From: Eublepharis macularius
Taxonomy: Eukaryota > Chordata > Lepidosauria > Squamata > Eublepharidae
NCBI RefSeq assembly: GCF_028583425.1
Contig: NC_072790.1
Location: 160,884,397 to 160,948,396 of the forward strand
DNA length: 64,000 nt
Direction: 5' to 3'
The translations under genes were made by a program, and so were the position numbers. The number at the start of each line of letters is the position of its first letter. Position 1 is the first letter of the stretch. Positions 44,493 through 54,279 of this stretch are shown here, in pieces. The notes below the pieces were generated by a model. The model did no database searches and was not told the origin of the DNA. It worked only from the letters and a program-made list of their open reading frames with translations.

Positions 44493-45790
44493 GGCAGAGG
44501 GCATACCCCATCAGGGGCTGCCCAACCCTGGGGATTCCCACAACAGCGAGAGCTATTCCAGAACTAAAGACTCCAACTCAAATCCACTTTTCCGGAGTAC
44601 TCATTCAACAAGGACCATTACAATAGAATAAACTTTATATAAAGTGCAACCAGTGCTCAATTTCATCAATATGAATCAACAGTCTATATCACAATAATTA
44701 GTAATCAGTAGCAATAATAATCATAGCATGTAATATCAAAAATCCAATTGGTGGGAAAGAATCTCATGTACACGCATGAAAGATTGAAACAGTCAATATA
44801 AAGCAGTACAGATACAATGCATAACAATATCAAAAGTCTTCTCTAAAGTGCACAATGTCTAACAATGACTTGACCCAAGTAATGAAGTTCAAATTGGAAT
44901 TGTGTGATTGCCTGCAGATGTCTGTAGAGCTGTGAAGCTTACAAGTGCCACTCCTATGGGTTTTGCCAGCATAAGTTGTCCAGTCCCATTTCGTACTTTC
45001 ACTTCTTCATAGGCATTCTTTCCCTTATCTATTGGACAACACACCACATTATACTGTCTATTCATAAAACAAATTAATCCAAAAGTTTATACAATTCAAT
45101 TACTCATACTCACAGCAATTGCTTCATTCATAAACATACCACCATATTGGCATTCCCAGGATGGTCTAACACCATGAGTGCCTCCTCTCCTCTTACTGTT
45201 TAAAAACTAAAATCACTTAAAGGGACAGCAGCCCAATTTCTCTAAAGGGAAAGTGCTTCTTTACAGATAGCAAGAAAAGTCCAGCTGATTGTTAAGACAA
45301 GGGGTGTGCGCTTCGGGTGTCCAATTCGGGTAAAATACCTGAATCAGACCCTATTTGTAAAGATTCGGGATTCCCGAATCAGGCCCAATGAAGTCTCAGT
45401 GAGAGTGTGAAGCATGGTTGTGAGAGCAGAGAAGAGCCGTCTTTTCTATGATTGTCAGCCAATCAGAGGCACACTTGCAATCAGCGTTGTTAGCTTGAGA
45501 ACTGAGAAGGAGTGCATGTGGAGCCAAGACTCCCTTGTCTCTCAAGGACACCTTGCCTAGGAAACAGCTCACAGGTGCAATTAATTAACTGAGCTGCACA
45601 TTCCACTCCCAGGGTAACAAACCAAAACTGGGCCTGTAAGATCCTAGAAGCCTGAACCAATGTATTCAATTGGGCTCAATGTGGCTCTGCTAGACAGAGC
45701 TGCGGGTGTGACAGAAGGGCATCCTGACCAGGCTGCTGGGAGGCAGGGGGGACAAGGCCACACCAGCCTCCCAGTATGCAGGCCATGGTG
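44493..45790. other. No recognisable gene; possible hAT-like end near 45300
   Basis: AT-rich up to 45290. At 45302 'ggggtgtgcgcttcggg' with nearby 'gattcgggattcccgaatc' looks like one terminus of another hAT-like element, but no second end or target duplication was found. Confidence 0.4.
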
Positions 45791-45829
45791 CGGGCCAGGT
45801 CAGGGTCTGGGCCTCTGATGTTGCCCGGG

Positions 45830-46013
45830 ACGTGTGCTCCCGCTCAGTGGCCCTCAAAGGAACTTGCACACCTCTTTGTGTGCCTTCATGGCCCTGTCCT
45901 GCTGTGCCTCTGCCAGCTCAAGAGAGTTGTAGCCTCCCACGGGTCCATGACTGAGCCCTCTGTCAGGGGCATGTGGAGCTGCTGGCAAGAGTCCATGTTG
46001 TAGAGCATCACAC
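45830..46013 (-). pseudogene. PIF/Harbinger transposase C-terminus (left part, split by copia)
   Basis: Minus strand, directly beyond the copia element: MLYNMDSC (family: LHN...C) and, after a frame change, YNSLELAEAQQDRAMKAHKEVCKFL with a stop near 45850, a typical C-terminal region of Harbinger/HARBI1-like transposases. It continues the fragment on the other side of the copia insertion. Confidence 0.55.
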
Positions 46014-46495
46014 TGTAGGCTCTGGTATATCTTAGGAATGACCTTGAGTTTGATTAAGGAGTGAATGAAGAGAGTTTATTCAGGAAATACAACTTTGACA
46101 GAAGCAGAGAAACAGAATAGCTATTAGGATCCCACTCTGCTATCTATCTAACTGTCATACCCACTGCTCCTTGCAGGTGTTCTGTGTCTTCTGCCTTCTC
46201 TTTGCACAAGACATTGTATTTCTAACACCCAGGGCTTTTTTTCAGCAGGAATGCGGTGAAACGGAGTTCCGGAACCTCTTGGAAATGGTCACATGGCTGG
46301 TGGCCCCGCCCCCTGATCTCCAGACAGAGGTGAGTTGAGATTGCCCTCCATGCCTCCGAGCGGCACGGAGGGCAATCTCAACTCCCCTCTGTCTGGAGAT
46401 CAGGGGGTGGGGCCACCAGCCATGTGACCATTTTCTCCTAGGGCAACCCACTGAGTTCCACCACCTCTTTTCCCTGGAAAAAAGCCCTGCTAACA
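46014..46495 (-). repeat. 3' LTR of the copia element (with MITE)
   Basis: Plus-strand ends 'tgtaggctctgg' and 'ctaaca' (TG...CA rule). LTR sequence is 46014-46227; the MITE and its target duplication split off the outermost six bases, repeated at 46490-46495. The purine-rich tract 'ccttgagaagggg' (minus strand, 46496-46508) abuts it. It lacks a block of about 115 bp present in the other LTR. Confidence 0.88.
46230..46489. mobile_element. hAT foldback MITE, 260 bp
   Basis: Ends 'cagggcttttttt' and '...aaaaaagccctg', with the perfect 8-bp target duplication 'ctaacacc' (46222-46229, 46490-46497). The interior is a near-perfect palindrome centred at about 46350 ('ccccctgatctccagacagagg' type arms). 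It inserted into the first six bases of the copia 3' LTR. Confidence 0.93.
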
Positions 46496-46740
46496 CCCCT
46501 TCTCAAGGTCTAGTGTACAGAGTCCACAAGGTTTAACTTCTTGTGTAGACTTTCAAACTTATCTTTAGGGAGTGGCTTAGTATATTGCGATCATCTCTTC
46601 TGTGCGGCAGTACTGCAACTCAATAAGCCCATCCTCTTGCATATTTCTCATTAGATGTTGTTTCACATCAATATGTTTGGTTCTAGAGTTCATCTTTTCT
46701 GTTTGTGCAAGTTTTATGCACCCTTGATTGTCCTTATCAG

Positions 46741-47091
46741 TTAGGATTCTTCTATTCCAAAGTCATTCATCAGTTGCAGCATCCACTTCAGCTGTCTGCA
46801 TGCCTCTGCTACTGATTCATATTTAGCTTCAGTCGAGGACAGAGCCAGAGTTTCTTGTTTTCTGCTGCTCCAGCTCACTGCTCCATTGCCATAAAAGAAT
46901 AAATGTCCACTGGTAGACTTTCTGTCTTTGGTATCTCCTGCCCAATCTGCATCCATATATCCCACCAATCTGGGATTATCACATGTTGGCAACTTCAGTT
47001 TCAGATGTGTAGTCCCATACAGGTATTTGAGCAGTCTGTTGACTACATTCCAATCTCTTTTGCTTGGTGATTCAGCCTTCCTGCACAACAT
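46741..47091 (-). pseudogene. Copia RNase H domain
   Basis: 117 codons open on the minus strand: LVGYMDADWAGDTKDRKSTSGHLFFYGNGAVSWSSRKQETLALSSTEAKYESVAEA, the copia RNase H signature with the first catalytic Asp in DADWAGD (about 46932-46952) and the Glu in STEAKY. This domain removes the RNA strand during cDNA synthesis. It is in frame here but separated from RT by a frame change near 47250. Confidence 0.92.
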
Positions 47092-47249
47092 GCCAACTGC
47101 TTCTACTGTATCTGGACGTATTACTATATTTATATAGAGAGCAATTTTCCAATTGCTTCTCTGTATTGTTTATTGTTGGGCAGGAGTTCATCATTTCCTT
47201 GTTGCTTTAGGTAATTTATCTCCATAAGAGTAACTGTTCGCTTACAATA

Positions 47250-48023
47250 TTTCATTTGCATATATTTTCCAGAAACTCTAGGACTTTCTGGTTTTGGCTG
47301 AGAAGATAGCTCCCATCTTCTTCTCTTTCTACTTGGACTCCCAGGTAATAGGTGATAACTCCTAACTCTTTCACTTCAACCTCTTGACTCTGATGTTGGA
47401 CTATTTCATCATAGTCCTTCTCTTCATAATACAAAATCAGATCATCAACATAAACCAGAATGTAAGACCATCTATTGTCTTGGTGCTTTGAGTAAAGGCG
47501 TTGTTCAGCTTTGCCTTGCTTAAAACATTTGGCATAGTTTTTCATTCCAACACCTAGCAGCTTGTTTGAGCTCATATAAGCTCTTTCGCAGTTTACACAT
47601 GAGATACCTGTCCTGGGATTGTTTGAATCATGGTGGCTCTTCCATGTAAACTTCCTCTTTTATTTCACCATGCAGAAAAGCTGTTTTTATGTCTAGATGG
47701 CTCACATGCATCTTTTTTGCTGCAGCTATACTCAGGAGCACCCTTATTGAAGTGTGCCTCACCACTGGTGTGAAGGTGTCATCGTAGTCTTCACTGTATT
47801 TTTGAGTGTAGCCTTTGGCAACCAATCACACCTTGTATCTTTGCACTTTGCCTTCTGCATTGCGTTTGGTCTTGAAAATCCACTTGCACCCAACTGTTCT
47901 TGTCCCTGGAGGGAGTTCTTCAAGGGTCCATGTCTGATTTTTGATGAGAGATTCAGTCTCTTCATCTGCAGCCCATCTCCACTCCTCTGCTTCTCTAGCA
48001 GGCATTTTGTTATGTCTTCTCAT
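47250..48023 (-). pseudogene. Copia reverse transcriptase domain
   Basis: Starts WRWAADEETESLIKNQTWTLEELPPG, then KWIFKTKRN, VAKGYTQKYSEDYDDTFTPVVR, HLDIKTAFLHGEIKEEVYMEEPP (motif A Asp) and YILVYVDDLILYY (motif C, about 47439-47453). Frame changes occur near 47825 and 47600, so the ORF is broken although each block is well preserved. Confidence 0.92.
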
Positions 48024-48439
48024 GCGGAGGGTTCAGACACAACTTGTCTTTTCCAGATAGGAAAGTCTTTTTGGTGGTATATTTTGTTTACTCTCTCTGA
48101 TTACCTGATTTTTGGCTCTGCAGCCCTTTCTGGCTCTGTGGATTCTGCTGCTGTGTCATGTGTGCAGTCAATGATGGGTAGTTGTACTGCTCTTTGTTGC
48201 TGTTCTTCATTTACTCCTGTTGGTGCGCTTTCACCAATATCTACTATCTTCCTTTCATTAACATAGACAATGTGGCAGATTTTTATAGTTTCAGTCTTTG
48301 GGTTAAGGATTTGGTGTCCTCTACATCCTTGTGCACACCCCACGACAATTACTTTTTCTTCTCAGAGATCCATCTTAGACCTTTTTTCTTTAGAAACATA
48401 ACTGTAGACTTTTGATCCAAAAACATTCAGGTGATTCAC

Positions 48440-49150
48440 CCTTGGTTAGTACTCATACCATAGTTCATATGGGGTACTGCTTGCACCTTTGGTGGGCAGT
48501 CTATTTTGCAGGTAGGTAGCATTGTTAATTGCTTCTCCCCAGAATTTCTCAGGTAGCTCTTCTTCAAGGAACATGCACCTACTCATTTCAGTGAGAGAGT
48601 GATTCTTTCTCTCTGCTACTCCGTTCTGCTCTGGCGTGTATGGCACTGTGACTTGATGCTGAATCCCCTGCTCGGTCATGTAATTTTTCATTTCATGTCC
48701 TACATAGTCATCTCCATTGTCAGTGCAGAGTGCCAATGGTTCTCACTGGAATCTATTGCTGACCATTACTACATAAGCTTTAATTTTTCCAGCACTTGAT
48801 TTTTCTCCCAGATCATATATGTTACTGTATATTTGGAGAATGCATCAATGAAGGTGATAATATATTTGTTACCACTTGGTGTCGCTACTGTCATTGGACC
48901 ACATAGGTCACTGTGTATTAAATTTAATGGCTGCTTTGCCTCATTTTACTCAGCTCCTTTCCTTTTCAAGCTGGATCTGATTGCTCTGCTTTTAATGCAG
49001 CATATACATTTTTCTTCAAAAACACACTTTGTAAATTTCATGCCTTTCATCAGATTATTGTTTTGAAGTTGGCTGATTGCATTTACATCTTGATGCCCAA
49101 ACTGCCTGTGCCAGATTAAAGAGCAAATCTTTATGTTTACAGGTCTCCTT
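48440..49150 (-). pseudogene. Copia integrase domain
   Basis: A zinc-finger-like stretch (WHRQFGHQD-like, then CVFEEKCICC) lies near 49000-49110. The core carries the DDE series: IHSDLCGPM (about 48906-48920), CTDNGDDYVG (about 48710-48730) and PYTPEQNGVAERKN with the Glu (about 48617-48640). ORFs are interrupted by stops near 48945 and 48780. Integrase inserts cDNA with the 5-bp stagger seen at the element's ends. Confidence 0.9.
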
Positions 49151-49211
49151 TACATTTGCAAAGTCAGCTACTTGCTGGCATGTTTCCAGGGCATACAGAT
49201 TGTTCCTCTTC

Positions 49212-50330
49212 TTAGCTACAGTTATTATTTCTCTGTCCTCCATAATGAGACATTGTTTCCCAAAAGATACTTTCATGTTTTTTCTCTGCAAGCACACTTA
49301 CAGAAAGCAGGCTAGTTTCCAAAATTGGCACATAGAAGCACTTTGTTAGCAAGATTTCCCTGGTCTGTTCATTTGGCTGTTTGCATCTTAACGTTCCAGA
49401 TCCTATGCCAGCTATTTCTACAGACCTACCATCTGCTACACACAACACTTCCTTTTTTTCTTCCTTTAGCATTTCAAAGAAAGCTTTATTCCCTATCATG
49501 TGAGCTTTACATACGGAATCAATATACCAAAATTGCTCTCTAGGTTCTCTTTCTGCTAGCATAAAGCATTTCCTTGCAGGTTTTGGTTTGTTGTGTTGGA
49601 AATTCCTCCCTGCTCCTTCCTTTCCTCTCCTGGAGGAATCCCTTTGTTTAGAGAGAGCACAGATCTTTTTGAAGTGACTGCCTTTCCCACATTCATGATA
49701 AAATGCTTCAGCTTTCTTGCTTAACTGTACAGCACCCATAGCACTTTCACAGTCCCTCAGTCCAGACCCTCTGCCTGAATTCTGGAATTCTTTATGTCTA
49801 TTGCACTCCTCCAGCATGCTTATAGTTTGACTCAGAGTAAAATCTTTCTTAGCTTCTACTTGATTTATGCAACTTTCATACTCTGGTGGCAGGCTGATCA
49901 GCAACAGTACTATCTGATCTTCATCAAGAAGATCTTTTCCAGCTGAGTGATGCTCATGCAAACTCTGATGCTCTCCCATTCTAATACTGAATAACTTCCT
50001 TTGTAAAAACATACTCTTAAGTGAAGTATCTACATAAAGTCTTTGAACTTCTTCCCAGATATTTTTAGCTTTATCACTATGAATCACCCACAAAATATCC
50101 TGGTCCTCCAAACCTTTAAACAGGATCCCTTTGGCTTTGTCACTGTGTTCACCCCATTTTCTTTACTTTTCAGGTTCCTCATTTGCTGGTCTTGGATCTT
50201 TAATTGCACCCCAAACTTGTTCCATGAGATGGGTCTGTGTGTGGGCTTTCCAGATTACATAGTTTCTTTTGTTCAACCTTTCTATCACCGCTACTTGATG
50301 AATGTAATAGGCAGCCCTTTTTTTCTCTCT
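49212..50330 (-). pseudogene. Copia Gag and protease
   Basis: The frame begins near 50330 with IERLNKRNYVIWKAHTQTHLMEQ, the usual copia Gag start, has one stop (TAA) near 50160, and then runs 299 codons (49212-50111). It includes SLPPEYESC, a zinc knuckle Y-x-x-CGKGSHFKKIC in which the first Cys is replaced (about 49670-49710), and the protease site WYIDSVCKAHM (about 49502-49530), where the family has D-S/T-G. Confidence 0.88.
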
Positions 50331-50396
50331 TCTCTCTCACAGCTTGTGAGGAGAGCCACTAGTGAGTCATATTCCTTTAATCAGAGATCAATCCAC

Positions 50397-50415
50397 AAAC
50401 CATCCTCTGCTACCA
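50397..50415 (-). promoter_or_regulatory. Primer-binding site for initiator tRNA-Met
   Basis: The plus-strand bases 'aaaccatcctctgctacca' are identical over 19 positions to the 3' end (with CCA) of vertebrate initiator tRNA-Met, as recalled. They touch the 5' LTR with no spacing. This primer is the one used by Ty1/copia elements in general. Confidence 0.88.
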
Positions 50416-50749
50416 TGTAGGCTCTGGTATATCTTAGGAATTATCTTGAGTCTGATTAAGTAGTGAATGAAGAGCATTTATTTAGGAATTTTGACAGAAC
50501 TTTGACAGAAAGGAGAGAAACAGAATAGCTACTAACTACCTCAGTAAAAAGGGAGGAGGGACTTCCGGGAAGAAACAGGAAGCAGAAAGCAGCCTAAGAA
50601 TACCAATCTGGAGACATGCAGGAAGGACAAAAGAGAGAAGGAAAAAAGGATCCCACTCTGCCATCTATCTAACTGTCAGACCCACTGCCCCTTTGCTGGT
50701 ATTCTGTGTCTTCTGTCTTCTCTGTACACAAGACACTGTATTTCCAACA
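50416..50749 (-). repeat. 5' LTR of the copia element
   Basis: 334 bp, plus-strand ends 'tgtaggctctgg' and 'ccaaca'. Contains about 115 bp (about 50533-50648, purine-rich, 'gggaggagggacttccggg') that the 3' LTR lacks, plus a small 'tttgacagaa' repeat. Confidence 0.9.
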
Positions 50750-50754
50750 CACAC

Positions 50755-51165
50755 ACTGCCACAAGCTTCACAACTGCAGGCAGCTGCATAGCCAGCCTCC
50801 TGTATGGTATAGGCAGCAGAACCACATATTGAGTTATCCAAAGGCCTGCTCAATGACCATCCATGTGTGCCAGAGGGCTCAGTTGTATGTCATGTATTCC
50901 AGCTTGTCCACTGGGTATGGGCCAACAGGTGTGGGAGGAGGGGATAGCTCCAGTCACCTGCATGGGAAAAAGAGACATTTGCTGCTACAATACCCACCCA
51001 GGGCAGCCCTGCTCCAGGCCAACTACCCAGCAGTGACTCAAGCAGTGGTTGCAGGCTGCCTGGCCATTGATGCTGTGAAACTGGTGGTGATTTTGTTAGA
51101 CCTGGGGCTCCTCCTGGGGGGCACAGAGTGCTACATGAGTGCACCCCACTGCACCCACCACATTT
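50755..51165 (-). pseudogene. PIF/Harbinger transposase fragment (right part)
   Basis: Minus-strand frames give AGDWSYPLLPHLL (family: GDSGYPLLPWL), then YN-stop-ALWHTWMVIEQAFG and LNMWFCCLYHTGG (family: YN.A...R..VE.AFG.LK.RF..L). The DDE catalytic Asp could be the one in GDWSYP. Two or more stops; continues at 46013 across the copia element. The order and spacing fit HARBI1-like transposases; no search was run. Confidence 0.6.
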
Positions 51166-51177
51166 AGGAATCCTGCC

Positions 51178-52525
51178 GGAGATGCAAAGCTACACAGAAG
51201 AAAAAAGAGAAGCACCCTTAGAAAACACAGCTATACAGACCTAAGTGGACACCCACATCTAAGGGAGTATAGACCAATAAGAACACTTATGAACACAATA
51301 AGAACACTTAAATATTTTTAAAAAAGATATATATCTAATAAGTGATTCAAAGTGACTTAGTGCATATTAGTAACCAATTACACGTTACAATAGTACATAA
51401 AATAATTCATACAAAAATCTCATACAAAAATTCATATATCAATGGCAGGGAATGACATTCAAGTAGAATGGCCAAAGAATGAATTTTTCAATGTAGAGAT
51501 GCAATAACAGTCTCTTGAAGAGTAGCAATAGCAGTCTCTTGAAGAGTAGTAGTGTACCTTTTTCCCACGGAATAATTTATAATGATGCTCTCGTCTTTTT
51601 TTTTTTTAATGTCGTTTGCACAAAACAAGGAAAGGTAGCAGACATCAAGGACCGAAGACCTGACAAGGAACCAGTCAGCAAAACGCTTGTTTCCAAACTG
51701 CATCAGGGGTCAACAGACCTCCCCACCAAACATCTCTAGAATCTACAATGAAATGCATTAAATCTAATAAAATCTTAAAGACTTTTTCTTCTGTCTTATT
51801 CAGTTATTTAACTCACCAACACTGACACCTTGTCAATTTCTAGCGGCAGCCCAGCACACCTCACATTGGCTGTGTGCAAATCAATTAAAAAAAGACCAAC
51901 TTTAAAGAAACCTCTTAAAGACACTGCATCCCCTGGGAAACCCTTACAGTATATTAAAGGCACAGTTATACATAGATCAAGTAACTGTAACATTATACAT
52001 CAATATCAATATCAAGCAATAATTCATAGGAAGCATGATAAATTAAACTCATGGTTCAAACCCGAGGCTTGCATATGATTTAAATAATGAATCCATCTCG
52101 CCTCCCATTGCAACAGCATTTGAATGACTTTAACCAGAGAGCCCTTTGGAGCTACATACAAAACTGTGCATTTGAATTCATTTTCTTTATGGTTGAGGGT
52201 CAAGAAATGGTCAGCTAAAGGGGCCTCTACTATTTTATTTCTGATCCTTGAGATCATTTGAGTCTTTACAGGATGACTCATATTGTCCATGTACAGTTTG
52301 TTGCATGGGCATATAATTAAGTAGACCACACCTTCAGTTTGACATGTCAAGCATGATTTCAAGTTAATAATATTACGTCCCTGATTAACAATAACTGTCC
52401 TTCCTGTTAAAGAGAGAGGACAAATACGGCACCTGCCACAAGGAAAATGGCCAATAGTGATAGGTGCGGATACAGAAGCGGCTTGCTGAATGAACAAGCA
52501 TGTCTTTCAAACTTTTTGTTTTCCT
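51178..52525 (-). mobile_element. Penelope-like element, 5' truncated
   Basis: An endonuclease ORF on the minus strand is followed by a PLE-type 3' region with a decayed core 'ctgatgcagtttggaaac' (minus strand, about 51690-51712). 'gaatcctgcc' at 51168-51177 and 52526-52535 may be a 10-bp target duplication. No inverted arms were seen. Confidence 0.65.
52024..52497 (-). CDS. PLE GIY-YIG endonuclease C-terminal fragment, altered active site
   Basis: 157 codons without stop. Contains CGRCRICPLS (paired Cys), SCLTCQTEGVVYLIICPCNKLYMDNMS, RIRN, EAPLADHF, a Glu in WEARWIHYL and the end LNHEFNLSCFL. The YIG triplet of the GIY-YIG core reads Y-M-D, and the Arg helix is shortened, so activity is unlikely even though the frame is open. 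The first Met is probably internal. Confidence 0.8.
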   Translation of the reverse strand: MFIQQAASVSAPITIGHFPCGRCRICPLSLTGRTVIVNQGRNIINLKSCLTCQTEGVVYLIICPCNKLYMDNMSHPVKTQMISRIRNKIVEAPLADHFLTLNHKENEFKCTVLYVAPKGSLVKVIQMLLQWEARWIHYLNHMQASGLNHEFNLSCFL

Positions 52526-52563
52526 GAATCCTGCCTTTTCCCAACAGAAACCAAGCCTGGAAT

Positions 52564-53448
52564 GACTTCCGGTTTGGGATCCATGAAGGTCTAACGCAGC
52601 TCTAAGAGCTGAGCTGTCCGGGCTGCTGTTTTGGAGGCTAGAGGGGCGAGGATTTGCCCATAGCCAACTGTTCTCAGGTGGAGAACAGGTGTAGAATGCT
52701 CAAGAACCTGAGGGCACGTTGATCTCGGGCGAGGGGGGGGTCCTGCGCAACGGACTCTCTCCCGTCCCTTGAGGTCCCACCCGAAGAAAGGTTTTGCCAA
52801 GATCTCTACAGCAGTTTTGGAACCAATTTGGTTGGCATAAGACCTGCATGCCCAAGCTTCATACAGGGACAAGGGGACTTGAAGTGAATTGAAAATAGAA
52901 ACAGTGATTACAACCCGCGAAAATGACTAAGAAGGTAAAGATTACTATCTCTTGAAACGGGACAGATTGCTTTAAGAAATAAAGTACTAAAGGAAATTTA
53001 AAAACTGCCACAGATTGATTATAACGAGGGGAAGTTCCGGCAAGAAATTTTTTTTAAAAAGGACTATGTATAACGGAGTTAGTAGAGAAAGCTGATTATT
53101 GTTTACATACCTGCGGGGAGTAAGAGATAGTGGACTGTGGGAAAGTCTCAACATCACGAGAACTGCTTTGTGTGGCAGAGGAACAGGAAATACGTCAGAA
53201 CAATAGAGAAGCTGGAGAGAAGCGGCCTTTTCTATGTGACAGGAAGTAGAAGATCGCCATTTTGAAGAAGGGAAAGGTCGTGGCTTCAGCGGAAGAGGAA
53301 GTAGGCCATCTTGGATTAGAAGTATAGTTGAAATAACCATAGAGAAAAGACGCCTGACATTTTGGACTGTGTAAATGTGTTTTTTTTTCTTAAAGGAATA
53401 GATCAAATTTGGGACTTTTAAAAGTAAAAGTATATAAAGTTAAACGCC
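52564..53448 (+). promoter_or_regulatory. L1 5' UTR (putative internal promoter)
   Basis: Region between the 5' target duplication and the ORF1 start. The first 250 bp are GC-richer, the rest purine-rich. Promoter activity is inferred from position only. Confidence 0.65.
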
Positions 53449-54279
53449 ATGGAGTTAAGAAAAAGAGCAGACTCGTGGGAGCGAGGCAAAGCTAGCCCCA
53501 CGATGTCGAAAAAGGAGTGGCAAGCAGCAATTGAAAGTTTGGATAAAAAAGTTTCAGAAGGAAACAAAGAAGTTAAAGATATGATACAAGAGATGGCAAA
53601 AGAGTTTAAAGAGACACTTAAGAAGGAATTGGCGGAACTGATGAAAGGTATGGAAAAAATACAAAACAATTTGCAAGCCACACAGCAAAGAGTTAATGTA
53701 GTAGAAAATGCAATGGACACTTTAGCAGACACACAACGAACTGAGATGAGGGCAATGAGAGGCAGAATGGCTGTAGCAGAAAGTAAACATATGGAGAAAC
53801 AACTGAGATTTCGTGGTTTGCCGGAAAGTGAAGGAAAATCTGCCCAAGAACAGATTACAGAAGTTTTGGCTGGATACCTGGGGAAAGAGGAAGAAGAAAT
53901 TGCGGCTTTCCTAGATGGGTTATACAGAATAAATTCAAGATTTGCGACCCAGAGGAAATTACCAAGAGACATGATTGTGCAATTCACGACTAGAAACACA
54001 AGAGAAATGATTGTGAGTAAACAATTCCAGGACCCATTGGAGGTCGACGGCAAGGTGGTGATTATTATGAAGGAATTGCCCAGATCGGTGCTGTTAGATC
54101 GTAAAAAATATAAAGATTTAGTCCAGATTTTGAAGGACATGAAGATAAGATATAGATGGGAAATACCAGAAGGACTGTCCTTCGAATTTGGAGGAGCTAA
54201 AAAGCGCATCAGATCTGAATTGGAGATGGAAAAGTTCATTAGGGACAATATAAAGGACTTACCAACAACAAGATTATGA
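53449..54279 (+). CDS. L1 ORF1p, RNA-binding nucleic-acid chaperone
   Basis: Intact 276-codon frame. Residues about 20-110 are heptad-rich and predicted coiled coil (trimerisation); about 110-215 form the RRM-like part, with KQLRFRGLPESEGKS and FATQRKLPRDMIVQF; the C-terminal domain follows (RKKYKDLVQILKDMKIRYRWEIPEGLSFEF, KRIRSELEMEKFI). The ATG chosen is the first in frame after the purine-rich 5' UTR and gives a typical L1 ORF1 length. The stop overlaps the ORF2 start (ATGA at 54276-54279). A 311-codon antisense ORF across it has no features. Confidence 0.93.
   Translation: MELRKRADSWERGKASPTMSKKEWQAAIESLDKKVSEGNKEVKDMIQEMAKEFKETLKKELAELMKGMEKIQNNLQATQQRVNVVENAMDTLADTQRTEMRAMRGRMAVAESKHMEKQLRFRGLPESEGKSAQEQITEVLAGYLGKEEEEIAAFLDGLYRINSRFATQRKLPRDMIVQFTTRNTREMIVSKQFQDPLEVDGKVVIIMKELPRSVLLDRKKYKDLVQILKDMKIRYRWEIPEGLSFEFGGAKKRIRSELEMEKFIRDNIKDLPTTRL

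Larger units (their letters stand above)
46014..50749 (-). mobile_element. Ty1/copia LTR retrotransposon, near complete but inactive
   Basis: Both LTRs, a primer-binding site, gag-pol in copia order (protease, integrase, RT, RNase H) and a perfect 5-bp target duplication 'cacac' (46009-46013, 50750-50754) are visible. The element is 4736 bp, including a 260-bp MITE in the 3' LTR. Several stops and frame changes disable it. The LTRs have diverged clearly, so the insertion is not recent. Confidence 0.93.

Noticed and set aside
45302-45400. A sixth hAT-type element
   Set aside because: Only one terminus-like stretch is visible; no matching end or 8-bp duplication was found.
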